From Kytococcus schroeteri (GTDB taxonomy: Bacteria > Actinomycetota > Actinomycetes > Actinomycetales > Dermatophilaceae), in assembly GCF_002847825.1 (NCBI RefSeq), contig NZ_PKIZ01000015.1, positions 13,017-56,338 on the forward strand: a stretch of DNA of 43,322 nt. Reading direction: 5' to 3'. Position 1 is the stretch's first letter; the number at the start of each line of letters is the position of its first letter. Below the pieces are notes generated by a model, which saw only the letters and a list, made by a program, of their open reading frames with translations, was not told where the DNA came from and ran no database searches. Below, in pieces: positions 29,565 to 37,051 of this stretch. The position numbers were made by a program, and so were the translations under genes.

Positions 29565-30680
29565 ATGAGCCCCCTGAGCACCCCGACCCGACGCCGCGCG
29601 ACCTTCCACCCCCTGAGGGTGGCCAGGGTCGAGCGGCTGACGGACACCTCGGTGGCCATCACCTTCGACGTGCCCGACGAGCTGGCCGAGGACTTCGCCT
29701 TCGAGCCCGGGCAGCACCTGACGCTGCGCGCCGAGATCGACGGGGTGGACGTGCGCCGGTCGTACTCCATCTGCCTGCCGCGCTCGCGCGCCCTGCGCGA
29801 CAAGCACGTGCGCGTGGCGGTCTCCACGGTGCCACAGGGCGTGATGAGCAACTGGCTCGTGGACCACGTGTCCGAGGGGGACGAGCTGCAGGTGATGACC
29901 CCGATGGGCACCTTCGTGAACCCCTCGCAGCCCGATGCGGTGCGCCACCACGTGGCCATCGCGGCCGGTTCGGGCATCACGCCGGTCATGAGCCTGCTGG
30001 GCACCCTGCTGGAGGAGGAGCCCGGCTCGCGCGCCACGCTGATCTTCGGCAACCGCCGCACGGACTCGATCATGTTCCTCGAGGAGCTGGCGGACTACAA
30101 GAACCAGTACCCGGGGCGCTTCCAGCTGCTCAACGTGCTCTCCCGCGAGCCGCAGGAGGTGGAGCTGCTCCACGGCCGCATCGACGCCGAGCGGCTGGAG
30201 CGCATCTTCTCCACGCTGGTGCCGGTGGACCAGGTGGACCACTGGTACCTGTGCGGTCCGTTCGGGATGGTGGAGACCGCCCGCGAGCTGCTGGCGGCCA
30301 AGGGCGTCGCCGAGGAGGTCGTGCACCACGAGGTCTTCCACGTGGAGGACGCCCCGCCGCAGTCCGCCCCGGAGCCGGTGGACACCTCCGCCCCGCCGGA
30401 GGCCGTGGTGACCGTGACCCTGGACGGGCGCCGCAGCGAGGTGCCGATGCCGAGCCGGGACGGGGAGACCATCCTGGACGCCACCCTGCGCGAGCGGCCG
30501 GACGCGCCGTTCTCGTGCACCGGCGGCGTGTGCGGCACGTGCCGCGTCAAGGTGCTCGCCGGCGAGGTGCGCATGGACCGCAACTACGCGCTGGAGCCCG
30601 ACGAGGTGGAGGCCGGCTACGCGCTGGCCTGCCAGAGCCACCCGGTGACGGACACCGCCGAGGTCGACTTCGACGTCTGA
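29565..30680 (+). CDS. paaE: 1,2-phenylacetyl-CoA epoxidase reductase PaaE
   Basis: Carries electrons from NADPH to the PaaA di-iron centre. The FAD domain has RSYS at 65-68, the nucleotide-binding domain has AAGSGITPVMS, and the C-terminal plant-type 2Fe-2S ferredoxin domain has Cys318, Cys323, Cys326 and Cys356. The domain order and the 371-residue length are normal. The ATG at 29565 follows a GGAGAGAG site. A gap of 52 bp separates it from paaD, the only real gap in the paa operon. None of the lower-pathway genes (paaG, paaZ, paaJ, paaH) or the paaK ligase is in this window. Confidence 0.96.
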   Translation: MSPLSTPTRRRATFHPLRVARVERLTDTSVAITFDVPDELAEDFAFEPGQHLTLRAEIDGVDVRRSYSICLPRSRALRDKHVRVAVSTVPQGVMSNWLVDHVSEGDELQVMTPMGTFVNPSQPDAVRHHVAIAAGSGITPVMSLLGTLLEEEPGSRATLIFGNRRTDSIMFLEELADYKNQYPGRFQLLNVLSREPQEVELLHGRIDAERLERIFSTLVPVDQVDHWYLCGPFGMVETARELLAAKGVAEEVVHHEVFHVEDAPPQSAPEPVDTSAPPEAVVTVTLDGRRSEVPMPSRDGETILDATLRERPDAPFSCTGGVCGTCRVKVLAGEVRMDRNYALEPDEVEAGYALACQSHPVTDTAEVDFDV

Positions 30681-30699
30681 GGTCGTCGGTCCTCGGCCC

Positions 30700-30705
30700 T
30701 AGGGT
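30700..30705 (+). promoter_or_regulatory. -10 element of a leaderless promoter for the MFS gene
   Basis: TAGGGT lies six nt before the GTG at 30712, the same element and spacing as at ndk. The transporter can therefore be made independently of the paa operon. Confidence 0.5.
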
Positions 30706-30711
30706 TGCCGC

Positions 30712-32310
30712 GTGACCGCGAACCCCTCGACGACGCACCCCGTGCCGGACCGTGCTGCGCCCCACCCGGGCGAGGTGGACCCGTGGCCGGCGCTGTGGGC
30801 CCTGTGCCTGGGCTTCTTCATGGTGCTGGTGGACTCCACCATCGTGTCCATCGCCACCCCGGCGCTCATGGGCGAGTTCGACGCCACCGTGAGCCAGGTG
30901 GTCTGGGTGACCAGCGCCTACCTGCTCGCCTACGCGGTGCCGCTGCTGGTGACGGGGCGGCTGGGGGACCGGTTCGGGCCGCGCCGCATCTACCTGCTGG
31001 GCCTGGCGGTCTTCACGGCCGCGTCGGCCTGGTGCGGGCTGGCGCACAGCATCGAGGCGCTCGTCGCCGCCCGCGTGGTGCAGGGGCTCGGGGCCGCGCT
31101 GCTGAGCCCGCAGACGATGGCCGTGATGACGCGGCTCTTCCCCGGTGAGCGCCGGGGCCGGGCGATGGCGGCGTGGGGCGCGACCGCTGGCGTGGCCACG
31201 CTCGTGGGGCCGTTGCTCGGAGGGCTGCTGCTGGACTCGGTGGGCTGGGAGTGGGTCTTCTTCGTCAACGTGCCGGTCGGGGTGCTGGCGTTCGTGCTGG
31301 CCGTCCGGCTCGTGCCGCGGTTCGAGCAGCGGGCGCACCGCTTCGACGGGCTGGGGGTGGTGCTCAGCGCCCTGGGCATGTTCCTGCTGGTGTTCGGCAT
31401 CCAGGAGGGTCAGACCTACGACTGGGGCCGCATCATCGGCTGGGTGAGCGTGCCCCTGCTCATCGTCGCGGGCCTCGTGGTGCTCGGCGCCTTCGTGGCC
31501 TGGCAGGCGGTGCAGCGGGGCGAGCCGCTGGTGCCGCTGGGGCTCTTCGCGCACCGCAACTTCAGTCTGGCCAACCTGGCCATCACGACGGTGGGGTTCG
31601 CCACCATCGCCACCGCGTTCCCGATGATCCTGTACCTGCAGTCCGTGCGGGGCATGTCGCCGACGCAGGCCGCGCTCGTGCTGGCCCCCTCGTCCGTGGT
31701 CACGATGTTGCTGGCCCGCTGGGCCGGCGGTCTGGTCGACCGGCTGCACCCGCGGGTCCTGGCCACGGGCGGCCTGGTGGGCCTGGCGGCCGGCTACCTG
31801 CTGGCGGCCCTCACGATCTCCCCGGGCACCCCGTTGCTGCTGCTCCTGGCGCCGTGGGCGCTCATCGGGCTGAGCAGCTGCTTCGTGTGGGCGCCGCTGT
31901 CGGTCGCGGCCACGCGCACCCTGCCGCCGCACGCCATCGGGGCCGGGTCCGGCGTGTACAACACCACCCGGCAGGTGGGGTCGGTGCTGGGGTCGGCGGC
32001 CATCGCGGCCCTCATCGAGGCCCGGATGGCGGCGCACCTCGTGGGTGCGGGCGGGGCTCCGGGTGGCGCTCCTGCGTCGGGCGGCGGGGCCGACTCGGCC
32101 GGGAGCGGCGCCGGCGGGTCCGCGGACGGTGTCGCGGCCGGCGGTGAGGCCATGGCCCACGCCGGGGGCCAGGTGCCGCCCGTCGTGGCCGACGCCATGA
32201 GCGCCGCGCTGCGCGAGGCGATGCTGCTGCCCGCCGCCGTGCTGGTGCTCGGGGCTCTGGCGGCGGTCTGCCTCGTGGCGCACCGGGACGAGAACGCCCC
32301 CACGGCCTGA
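30712..32310 (+). CDS. DHA2 family (EmrB/QacA type) MFS exporter
   Basis: A proton-driven drug-type exporter with 14 expected membrane helices. The DHA2 pattern is visible: FMVLVDSTIVSIATPAL in helix 1, WVTSAYLLAYAVPLLVTGRLGDRFGPRR with motif A, and the GPLLGGLLLDSVGWEWVFFVNVPVG motif C region (helix 5). A loop of about 45 residues rich in Gly, Ser and Ala (near 446-490) lies before the last helix. The protein has 532 residues. It is near paaE but has its own promoter, so a link to aromatic acid metabolism is only a guess; the substrate is unknown. The terminator hairpin overlaps its stop codon. Confidence 0.9.
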   Translation: MTANPSTTHPVPDRAAPHPGEVDPWPALWALCLGFFMVLVDSTIVSIATPALMGEFDATVSQVVWVTSAYLLAYAVPLLVTGRLGDRFGPRRIYLLGLAVFTAASAWCGLAHSIEALVAARVVQGLGAALLSPQTMAVMTRLFPGERRGRAMAAWGATAGVATLVGPLLGGLLLDSVGWEWVFFVNVPVGVLAFVLAVRLVPRFEQRAHRFDGLGVVLSALGMFLLVFGIQEGQTYDWGRIIGWVSVPLLIVAGLVVLGAFVAWQAVQRGEPLVPLGLFAHRNFSLANLAITTVGFATIATAFPMILYLQSVRGMSPTQAALVLAPSSVVTMLLARWAGGLVDRLHPRVLATGGLVGLAAGYLLAALTISPGTPLLLLLAPWALIGLSSCFVWAPLSVAATRTLPPHAIGAGSGVYNTTRQVGSVLGSAAIAALIEARMAAHLVGAGGAPGGAPASGGGADSAGSGAGGSADGVAAGGEAMAHAGGQVPPVVADAMSAALREAMLLPAAVLVLGALAAVCLVAHRDENAPTA

Positions 32311-32333
32311 GCAGGGCTCGGGTCGTGGGGGCG
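32295..32333. terminator. Terminator overlapping the stop codon of the MFS gene
   Basis: Arms 32295-32312 and 32316-32333 form an 18-bp stem with two wobble pairs and a 3-nt loop. It probably also ends the converging minus-strand unit whose stop is at 32402. I see nothing further between 32334 and 32401. Confidence 0.75.
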
Positions 32334-32401
32334 TCGGTGCCCTTCGCGGGGCGGGGTGGGCGACCGCGGCGTGGCGCCGTTCGTGGCGGGCGCCCGCGGG
32401 C

Positions 32402-33112
32402 TCAGAGCAGCAGCGCCACGGCCCACGTGATCGCGACGATGACGCCGGCGACCACGAACGTCCAGGCCCAGAGCCGGTCGAGGTTCACCCAGTGGCTGCG
32501 CAGGACCTCCAGCCCCATCACCTCGTACACGGCCAGCGCCATCGCGGCCGAGACCACGGCCATGGCCAGGGCGTGGACGACGGCCAGCCCGGCCGCCTGC
32601 CACAGGGCCGTGCCCAGCGACAGCGTGAGCCCCTCGGGCGTCGGGGCGCCCGCCCCCACGACGACGGGCGCCAGCATCAGCCCCGCGCCGGTGGTGGTGG
32701 ACATGAGGAAGGACCACCAGGCGAGCTCCCAGAAGCCCAGGCGCATGCCCACCCAGCGGAAGTGGCGGCGGCGCCCCAGCAGGTAGACGCCGAAGCCCAC
32801 GAGCAGCACGGCGACCACGCCGAGCGCCACGGCGTGGGTGACCGCCCCGGCGACCACTGCGGTCACCAGGGCGGTCGGCAGCACGGAGAGCTCGTGCCCC
32901 AGGGCGATCGGCACGATCGCCCCGAGCAGCGCCCGACGGCTGCGCTGCTGCAGCCCGAAGGAGACCGCGAAGAGCCACCCCATGCCGGGGTTCAGCCCGT
33001 GGAAGGCCCCGAGCCCGGCGCTGGCGAGCCAGTCACCGAGCCCGAGGTCCGCCGGGGCGTGCTCGTGGCCGCCGTGGGCCGGGAGCACGCCCGGGCTCGC
33101 GCCACCGGTCAC
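32402..33112 (-). CDS. Small NicO/UreH-like membrane protein, function unknown
   Basis: A 236-residue protein with about six hydrophobic helices. It begins with a His-rich stretch (HGGHEH, 13-18), then [12 protein letters not shown] at 35-46, and later [11 protein letters not shown]. The spaced H-x-L-x-P-G in the first helix and the second GHE recall NicO/UreH-type nickel and cobalt transporters, but the resemblance is distant and transport is inferred. The GTG at 33112 overlaps the stop of the selenium-binding remnant (GTGA), so it was probably co-translated with a full-length selenium-binding protein originally. Confidence 0.6.
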   Translation of the reverse strand: MTGGASPGVLPAHGGHEHAPADLGLGDWLASAGLGAFHGLNPGMGWLFAVSFGLQQRSRRALLGAIVPIALGHELSVLPTALVTAVVAGAVTHAVALGVVAVLLVGFGVYLLGRRRHFRWVGMRLGFWELAWWSFLMSTTTGAGLMLAPVVVGAGAPTPEGLTLSLGTALWQAAGLAVVHALAMAVVSAAMALAVYEVMGLEVLRSHWVNLDRLWAWTFVVAGVIVAITWAVALLL

Positions 33113-33516
33113 CGGAAGCAGTACGAGTCGCTGGAGGAGTCGCCACCCTGCAGGCGCACCTGGTGCACCCGGTTGCCGCGGAAGTCCTCGCCGTGCGGGA
33201 AGAACGTCTCGTCCAGCACCATGCCGCCGTTCTCCGGGTCGACGTCGGCCTTCGCCATCCACGCACCCACGCCCTCGGGATACAGGTCGTCGTCCCAGGC
33301 GCCGTAGAGGCTGTTGGTCCAGTAAACGCGGCAGCCGTACGCGGCGCTCTGGGGGTCCAGGTCCACCACGGCCAGCGCGTTCGGCTGGTCCGCGCCGTCG
33401 AACTGGAAGGTGGCCACGTACGCCAGCGTCTCGGCGGGCGCGCGGGTGGCCATCGTGGGGGAGGGGTAGAAGGTCTCGTCAGGCTTCCACGAGGTGCGGG
33501 ACACGCAGGTCATCAT
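33109..33516 (-). pseudogene. Selenium-binding protein / methanethiol oxidase remnant with in-frame internal deletion
   Basis: The 135 residues join the two ends of a selenium-binding protein (SBP56, methanethiol oxidase), which is normally around 460 residues. Residues 1-62 match the family start ([27 protein letters not shown]). Residues 64-135 match the family end ([22 protein letters not shown]-like [26 protein letters not shown]). About 330 residues, including the CSSC selenium/copper site and most metal-binding histidines, are missing, with the frame kept. The product is unlikely to be an active oxidase. It still overlaps the next gene by 4 bp. It might instead have been kept as a small protein, so this is a likely pseudogene and not a certain one. 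Confidence 0.78.
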
Positions 33517-33617
33517 TGTGTGCTGAGGTGATTGACAGCATCACGAAGCGTCACATGCGAGGCTGGGTGTCCCCAACTCCCGCCGACCGGTGGGAGATCA
33601 CAGTCCGGGAGGTCACC

Positions 33618-34544
33618 GTGCGGTCCATGCTCCGGGTCACCGAGGTCGACGTCTTCGCCACCGGCCCGTTCACCGGCAACGGGCTGGCCGTGGTGCACGG
33701 CGCCGACCACCTCACCGACGAGCAGCTGCAGGCCGTCGCCCGCTGGACCCAGTTCTCCGAGACGGCGTTCCTGCTGCGCCCCACCGTGCCGGGCGCCGAC
33801 TACCGGGTGCGGATCCTCACCCCGGTGACCGAGTACGCGTTCGCGGGGCACCCCACGCTCGGGGCCGCCCACGCCTGGCTCGGGGCCGGAGGGGTGCCGG
33901 GGAGCCGCTCCGACGGCGGCACGGGCACCGTGGGAACTGGGGGCACTGCGGGAACGGTGGTGCAGGAGTGCGGCATCGGGCTGGTCACCGTGCGCCGCGA
34001 CGGGGCGGGCGCGGAGGGGACGGAGGGCGCACCGGGCCGGACGGACCAGGCAGGTGCGCTGCTGTCCTTCGCCGCCCCGGAGCGCACCCGCACCGGCCCG
34101 TTGGCCCAGGACGACCTGGCCCGCGTCCTCGACGCGCTGGGGCTCACCGCCGCGGACGTCGTGGCCCACGCGTGGGGCAGCAACGGGCCGCAGTGGCGGA
34201 TGGTGGAGCTCGCCGACGCCGAGGCGGTGCGGGCCGTGGGCGGATCGCTCGTGGGGACGGGTCTGCGCTGTGGCGTCGTCGGCGTCGAGACGGACCCGGG
34301 TGCCGGCGTCGCCTACGAGGTGCGCGCCTTCACCTCCCAGCACGAGGACGCCGTGACCGGCAGCCTGCAGGCCTCCGTGGCGCAGTGGATGCGGGAGCGT
34401 GGCCGGGTGCCGCGACGGTGGACGGCCGCGCAGGGTGGGTCCGTGGGTCGGGCCGGCCGGGTGGAGCTCCTGGACGACGGGCACGACGTGTGGGTGGGCG
34501 GTCGGTGCGCCACCCGGGTGAGCGGGACCCTACACCTGGGGTGA
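33618..34544 (+). CDS. PhzF family isomerase/epimerase-like protein
   Basis: A diaminopimelate-epimerase-fold protein of the PhzF family, whose known members isomerise trans-2,3-dihydro-3-hydroxyanthranilate or similar acids. The N-terminal EVDVFATGPFTGNGLAVV, the FSETAFLL block with the catalytic Glu, EYAFAGHPTLGAAH and the C-terminal TGSLQASVAQWM are present. A Gly/Thr-rich insertion of about 25 residues follows the first domain. I chose the GTG at 33618 because GGGAGG lies five nt upstream; the ATG at 33627 is an alternative. No phenazine genes are nearby, so the substrate is unknown. Confidence 0.88.
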   Translation: MRSMLRVTEVDVFATGPFTGNGLAVVHGADHLTDEQLQAVARWTQFSETAFLLRPTVPGADYRVRILTPVTEYAFAGHPTLGAAHAWLGAGGVPGSRSDGGTGTVGTGGTAGTVVQECGIGLVTVRRDGAGAEGTEGAPGRTDQAGALLSFAAPERTRTGPLAQDDLARVLDALGLTAADVVAHAWGSNGPQWRMVELADAEAVRAVGGSLVGTGLRCGVVGVETDPGAGVAYEVRAFTSQHEDAVTGSLQASVAQWMRERGRVPRRWTAAQGGSVGRAGRVELLDDGHDVWVGGRCATRVSGTLHLG

Positions 34545-34568
34545 GGAACGGCCTCGGCCTGCCCCGTC

Positions 34569-34574
34569 TACGAT
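34569..34574 (+). promoter_or_regulatory. Putative -10 element for the HIT-like gene (leaderless)
   Basis: TACGAT ends five nt before the ATG at 34580. The same hexamer occurs before mreB. Confidence 0.38.
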
Positions 34575-34579
34575 GCGGC

Positions 34580-35074
34580 ATGACGACAGCCACGTCCGAC
34601 TGGAGACGGGACCGAGTGGGTTCCGCCCTGCGCGGTGAGAACCCCACGGTGCTGCGCCGCCTCCGGGCCGGCTTCGCCGTGATCGGGGACGTGCAGCACT
34701 TCCCCGGCTACTGCGTGCTCATCACCGACGACCCCACGGCCACGACGCTGACCGACCTGACCGTCGAGCGGCAGGAGGACTTCCTGGCCGATGCCGCGCT
34801 GCTGGCCCGCGCGGTGGAGCACGTGGTGCGCCGGCGCGACCCGGCCTACCGCCGCATCAACCTCGAGGTGCAGGGCAACACGGATGCCTTCCTGCACGCC
34901 CACGTCACACCCCGCTTCGCCTGGGAACCCGACCCCCTCGTCCGATGGCCCGCTGGTGTGACCTGGTGGGCGGGGGTCCCGGACGCCGCCTCGTGCGCTC
35001 TCGGAGCCGAGCACGACGGGCTGCGGGCGGAGATCACCGCTGCCCTGGACGCGGGCCTCGGCGACCGGCGCTGA
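34580..35074 (+). CDS. HIT-like nucleotide hydrolase
   Basis: A 164-residue cytoplasmic protein of the histidine-triad superfamily. GDVQHFPGYCVLITDDP is the N-terminal strand region and NTDAFLHAHVTPRF carries the triad-like motif. The usual third histidine is Thr here (HAHVT), which I believe is shared by a subgroup of HIT-like proteins; a nucleotide-phosphate substrate such as Ap4A is inferred only. The ATG at 34580 has no ribosome site, and a -10 element sits directly upstream. It converges on the Nudix-DHFR gene. Confidence 0.75.
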   Translation: MTTATSDWRRDRVGSALRGENPTVLRRLRAGFAVIGDVQHFPGYCVLITDDPTATTLTDLTVERQEDFLADAALLARAVEHVVRRRDPAYRRINLEVQGNTDAFLHAHVTPRFAWEPDPLVRWPAGVTWWAGVPDAASCALGAEHDGLRAEITAALDAGLGDRR

Positions 35075-35082
35075 CCCCGCAC

Positions 35083-35101
35083 CGCGGGCCCGGGGCCCGC
35101 G
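35083..35101. terminator. Bidirectional terminator between the HIT-like and Nudix-DHFR genes
   Basis: An 8-bp perfect GC stem (35083-35090 with 35094-35101) and a 3-nt loop in the 31-bp gap between two converging genes. Confidence 0.6.
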
Positions 35102-35105
35102 CCCC

Positions 35106-36110
35106 TCAGCCCCGGCGGTACTCCACCACCTCGAAGCCGTCGGCCGGGCGGCGGGAGATCTCGCGCCAGTCCGGGCCGATCTCGGGGAAGAACGTGTCGG
35201 CGTCCTGCGGGGCCTGGTGCACCTCGCTCACCACGAGGCGGTCCGCGTGCGGCAGCGCGTCGGCGAACACGCCCGCGCCCCCGAGGACGAACACCTCCCC
35301 GTCACCGGCCATGAGCAGCGCCTCGGCCCAGGTGCGGGCCACGAGCACCTCGGGGAAGCGGGGGCCGGCCTCCCGGTCGCACGGGTCCACCTGGCCGCCG
35401 GGCAGCCAGTCCCGGTCGCTGGTGAGCACCACGTGGCGGCGTCCGGGCAGCGGCCGCCCGAACGACTCGAACGTGCGCCGGCCCATCACCATCGTGCCGC
35501 CCATGGTGGTGTCCTTGAAGTGCTTGAGGTCGGCGGGCAGGTGCCACGGCAGCCCGCCGTCCCGGCCGATCGCCCCGTTCTCTCCCACGGCCACCACGAG
35601 CGTCAGCGTCTGGTCGAAGCCCCGCGTCATGAGCGGGGGCACGCGCTCGCCGAGCTCGTGGGCCTCGGCCAGGGCGGTGAGCACCTGGGCCTCGTGCGGC
35701 ACGGTGCGCTCCGGCAGGGCGTCCAGCGGCCACCAGCGCAGGTCGGCGGCCTTGTCCGGCTCCTGCAGCGCGGGCTCCCCGGTCCAGCGGCGGGGACGCA
35801 CGAAGACGTCGATCCGCTCCTCCAGCGGGGTGGAGATCGCCACGTGGCGGTGCAGCACGCTGACGGGCTCGAGGTCGTCGAGGTGCACCTCGATGCCGAG
35901 CTCCTCGGCCGCCTCACGGGTGGCGGTCTGCAGGAAGGACTCGCCGGCCTCCACGTGCCCGGCGGCACCGCAGGCCCACCACCCGTCCATGTACCCGGTG
36001 CCGCGGCGCAGCTGCAGGAGCACCTCGGTGCGGGGGCCGGGCTGGTCGGGGGCCTGGCGCAGCACCACGAGGTAGGTGGACGGGACGACCTGGAAGCGCG
36101 GGGAGGGCAT
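35106..36110 (-). CDS. Nudix hydrolase - dihydrofolate reductase fusion
   Basis: One 334-residue frame holds two enzymes. Residues 1-150 are a Nudix hydrolase with a complete Nudix box at 51-73 (G-x5-E-x7-RE-AAEELGI) and the EPDKAADLRWWPLDALP block. Residues 168-333 are DHFR: LVVAVGENGAIGRDGGLPWHLPADLKHFK with the active-site Asp194, VMGRRTFESFGRPLPGR, and VLGGAGVF at 275-282. The linker 151-167 is short. The internal ATG at 35630 has no ribosome site, so a separate DHFR start is unlikely. It lies after thyA in the same direction, fitting dihydrofolate recycling. What the Nudix half cleaves is unknown; dihydroneopterin triphosphate or an oxidised dNTP are options. A GAGACT element six nt upstream suggests a leaderless mRNA. 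Confidence 0.93.
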   Translation of the reverse strand: MPSPRFQVVPSTYLVVLRQAPDQPGPRTEVLLQLRRGTGYMDGWWACGAAGHVEAGESFLQTATREAAEELGIEVHLDDLEPVSVLHRHVAISTPLEERIDVFVRPRRWTGEPALQEPDKAADLRWWPLDALPERTVPHEAQVLTALAEAHELGERVPPLMTRGFDQTLTLVVAVGENGAIGRDGGLPWHLPADLKHFKDTTMGGTMVMGRRTFESFGRPLPGRRHVVLTSDRDWLPGGQVDPCDREAGPRFPEVLVARTWAEALLMAGDGEVFVLGGAGVFADALPHADRLVVSEVHQAPQDADTFFPEIGPDWREISRRPADGFEVVEYRRG

Positions 36111-36116
36111 GGGGGG

Positions 36117-36122
36117 AGTCTC
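36117..36122 (-). promoter_or_regulatory. Putative -10 element of a leaderless promoter (Nudix-DHFR)
   Basis: On the minus strand GAGACT, six C, then the ATG at 36110. Nearly the same string is found before the acyltransferase-like gene. Confidence 0.42.
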
Positions 36123-36194
36123 GCAGGTGGGCCCCGCCGCGGGCGGCTGCCGGTGCGCCGACGGGCTCAGCCCGGGTCAGCCCCACGGCGGCGC

Positions 36195-36989
36195 TCAGAC
36201 CGCGATGGGGGCGCTGATGGCCGGGTGCGGGTCGTACCCGTGGACGGTCACGTCCTCGAGGTCGAAGGCGTCCAGCTCCCGCACGGCGGGGTTGAGCTCC
36301 AGAGTCGGCAGCGCACGCGGCTCCCGGGCGAGCTGCGCGCGGGCCTGCTCGAGGTGGTTGGAGTACAGGTGCAGGTCGCCCATCGTGTGCACGAAGTCGC
36401 CGACCTCCAGGCCGGTGACGTGCGCGACCATGTGGGTGAGCAGCGCATAGCTGGCGATGTTGAAGGGGACGCCCAGGAAGAGGTCGGCGCTGCGCTGGTA
36501 GAGCTGGCAGCTCAGGCGGCCGTCGGCCACGTGGAACTGGAAGAGCGCGTGGCACGGCGGCAGGGCCATCTCGTCCACCTCGGCCGGGTTCCACGCGCTG
36601 ACGACGTGGCGGCGCGAGGCCGGGTTCTCCCGGATGCTGCGGACCACCTTCGCGATCTGGTCGACGCTGCCGCCGTCGGGCGAGGGCCAGGAGCGCCACT
36701 GCGCGCCGTAGACCGGGCCGAGGTCACCGTTCTCGTCGGCCCACTCGTTCCAGATGTGGATGTCGCGCTCCTGCAGCCAGCGGACGTTGGTGTCCCCGCG
36801 CAGGAACCACAGCAGCTCGCCGACGACGCCCTTGCGGTAGATGCGCTTGGTGGTGACCAGCGGGAAGCCCTCGCGCAGGTCGTAGCGGGCCTGGCGGCCG
36901 AAGACGGCCAGGGTGCCGGTGCCGGTGCGGTCGTCGGTGGCGACGCCGTTCTCCAGCACGTCGCGGAGCAGGTCGAGGTACTGGCGCAT
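36195..36989 (-). CDS. thyA: Thymidylate synthase
   Basis: Makes dTMP from dUMP using methylenetetrahydrofolate and releases dihydrofolate. The catalytic cysteine is in [12 protein letters not shown], and [42 protein letters not shown] and the HLYSNH block are intact. The length of 264 residues equals that of the E. coli enzyme. The ATG at 36989 is followed directly by the family start RQYLDLL. TAGTTT stands seven nt upstream without a ribosome site, so the mRNA is probably leaderless. The Nudix-DHFR gene follows 84 bp downstream. Divergent from bioA. Confidence 0.97.
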   Translation of the reverse strand: MRQYLDLLRDVLENGVATDDRTGTGTLAVFGRQARYDLREGFPLVTTKRIYRKGVVGELLWFLRGDTNVRWLQERDIHIWNEWADENGDLGPVYGAQWRSWPSPDGGSVDQIAKVVRSIRENPASRRHVVSAWNPAEVDEMALPPCHALFQFHVADGRLSCQLYQRSADLFLGVPFNIASYALLTHMVAHVTGLEVGDFVHTMGDLHLYSNHLEQARAQLAREPRALPTLELNPAVRELDAFDLEDVTVHGYDPHPAISAPIAV

Positions 36990-36996
36990 GGGGGCA

Positions 36997-37002
36997 AAAC
37001 TA
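36997..37002 (-). promoter_or_regulatory. -10 element of a leaderless thyA promoter
   Basis: On the minus strand TAGTTT lies seven nt before the thyA ATG. A weak -35 (TTCCCG, 37025 to 37020) is 17 bp further upstream and falls inside the inverted repeat described below. Confidence 0.5.
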
Positions 37003-37011
37003 CCGAGGCTG

Positions 37012-37034
37012 GGCCCACCCGGGAACCGTGGGCC
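37012..37034. promoter_or_regulatory. Inverted repeat between thyA and bioA, candidate operator
   Basis: GGCCCAC at 37012-37018 and GTGGGCC at 37028-37034 are perfect inverted repeats 9 nt apart. The site lies between the two divergent -10 elements, so a bound protein could affect both. It does not look like a BirA or BioQ site as I know them. Confidence 0.35.
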
Positions 37035-37045
37035 ACCCGGCGCAG

Positions 37046-37051
37046 TAGGGT
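37046..37051 (+). promoter_or_regulatory. Putative -10 element for the bioAFD operon
   Basis: TAGGGT lies eight nt before the bioA GTG, close to the leaderless spacing seen at ndk and the MFS gene. Confidence 0.42.

Noticed and set aside
32386..32397. Perfect 12-bp GC palindrome
   Set aside because: It has no loop and its composition is expected by chance at this GC content; a better terminator lies at 32295-32333.
36111..36194. Possible terminator between thyA and the Nudix-DHFR gene
   Set aside because: Only a 5-bp stem near 36135-36147 could be drawn, so co-transcription from thyA cannot be excluded or shown.
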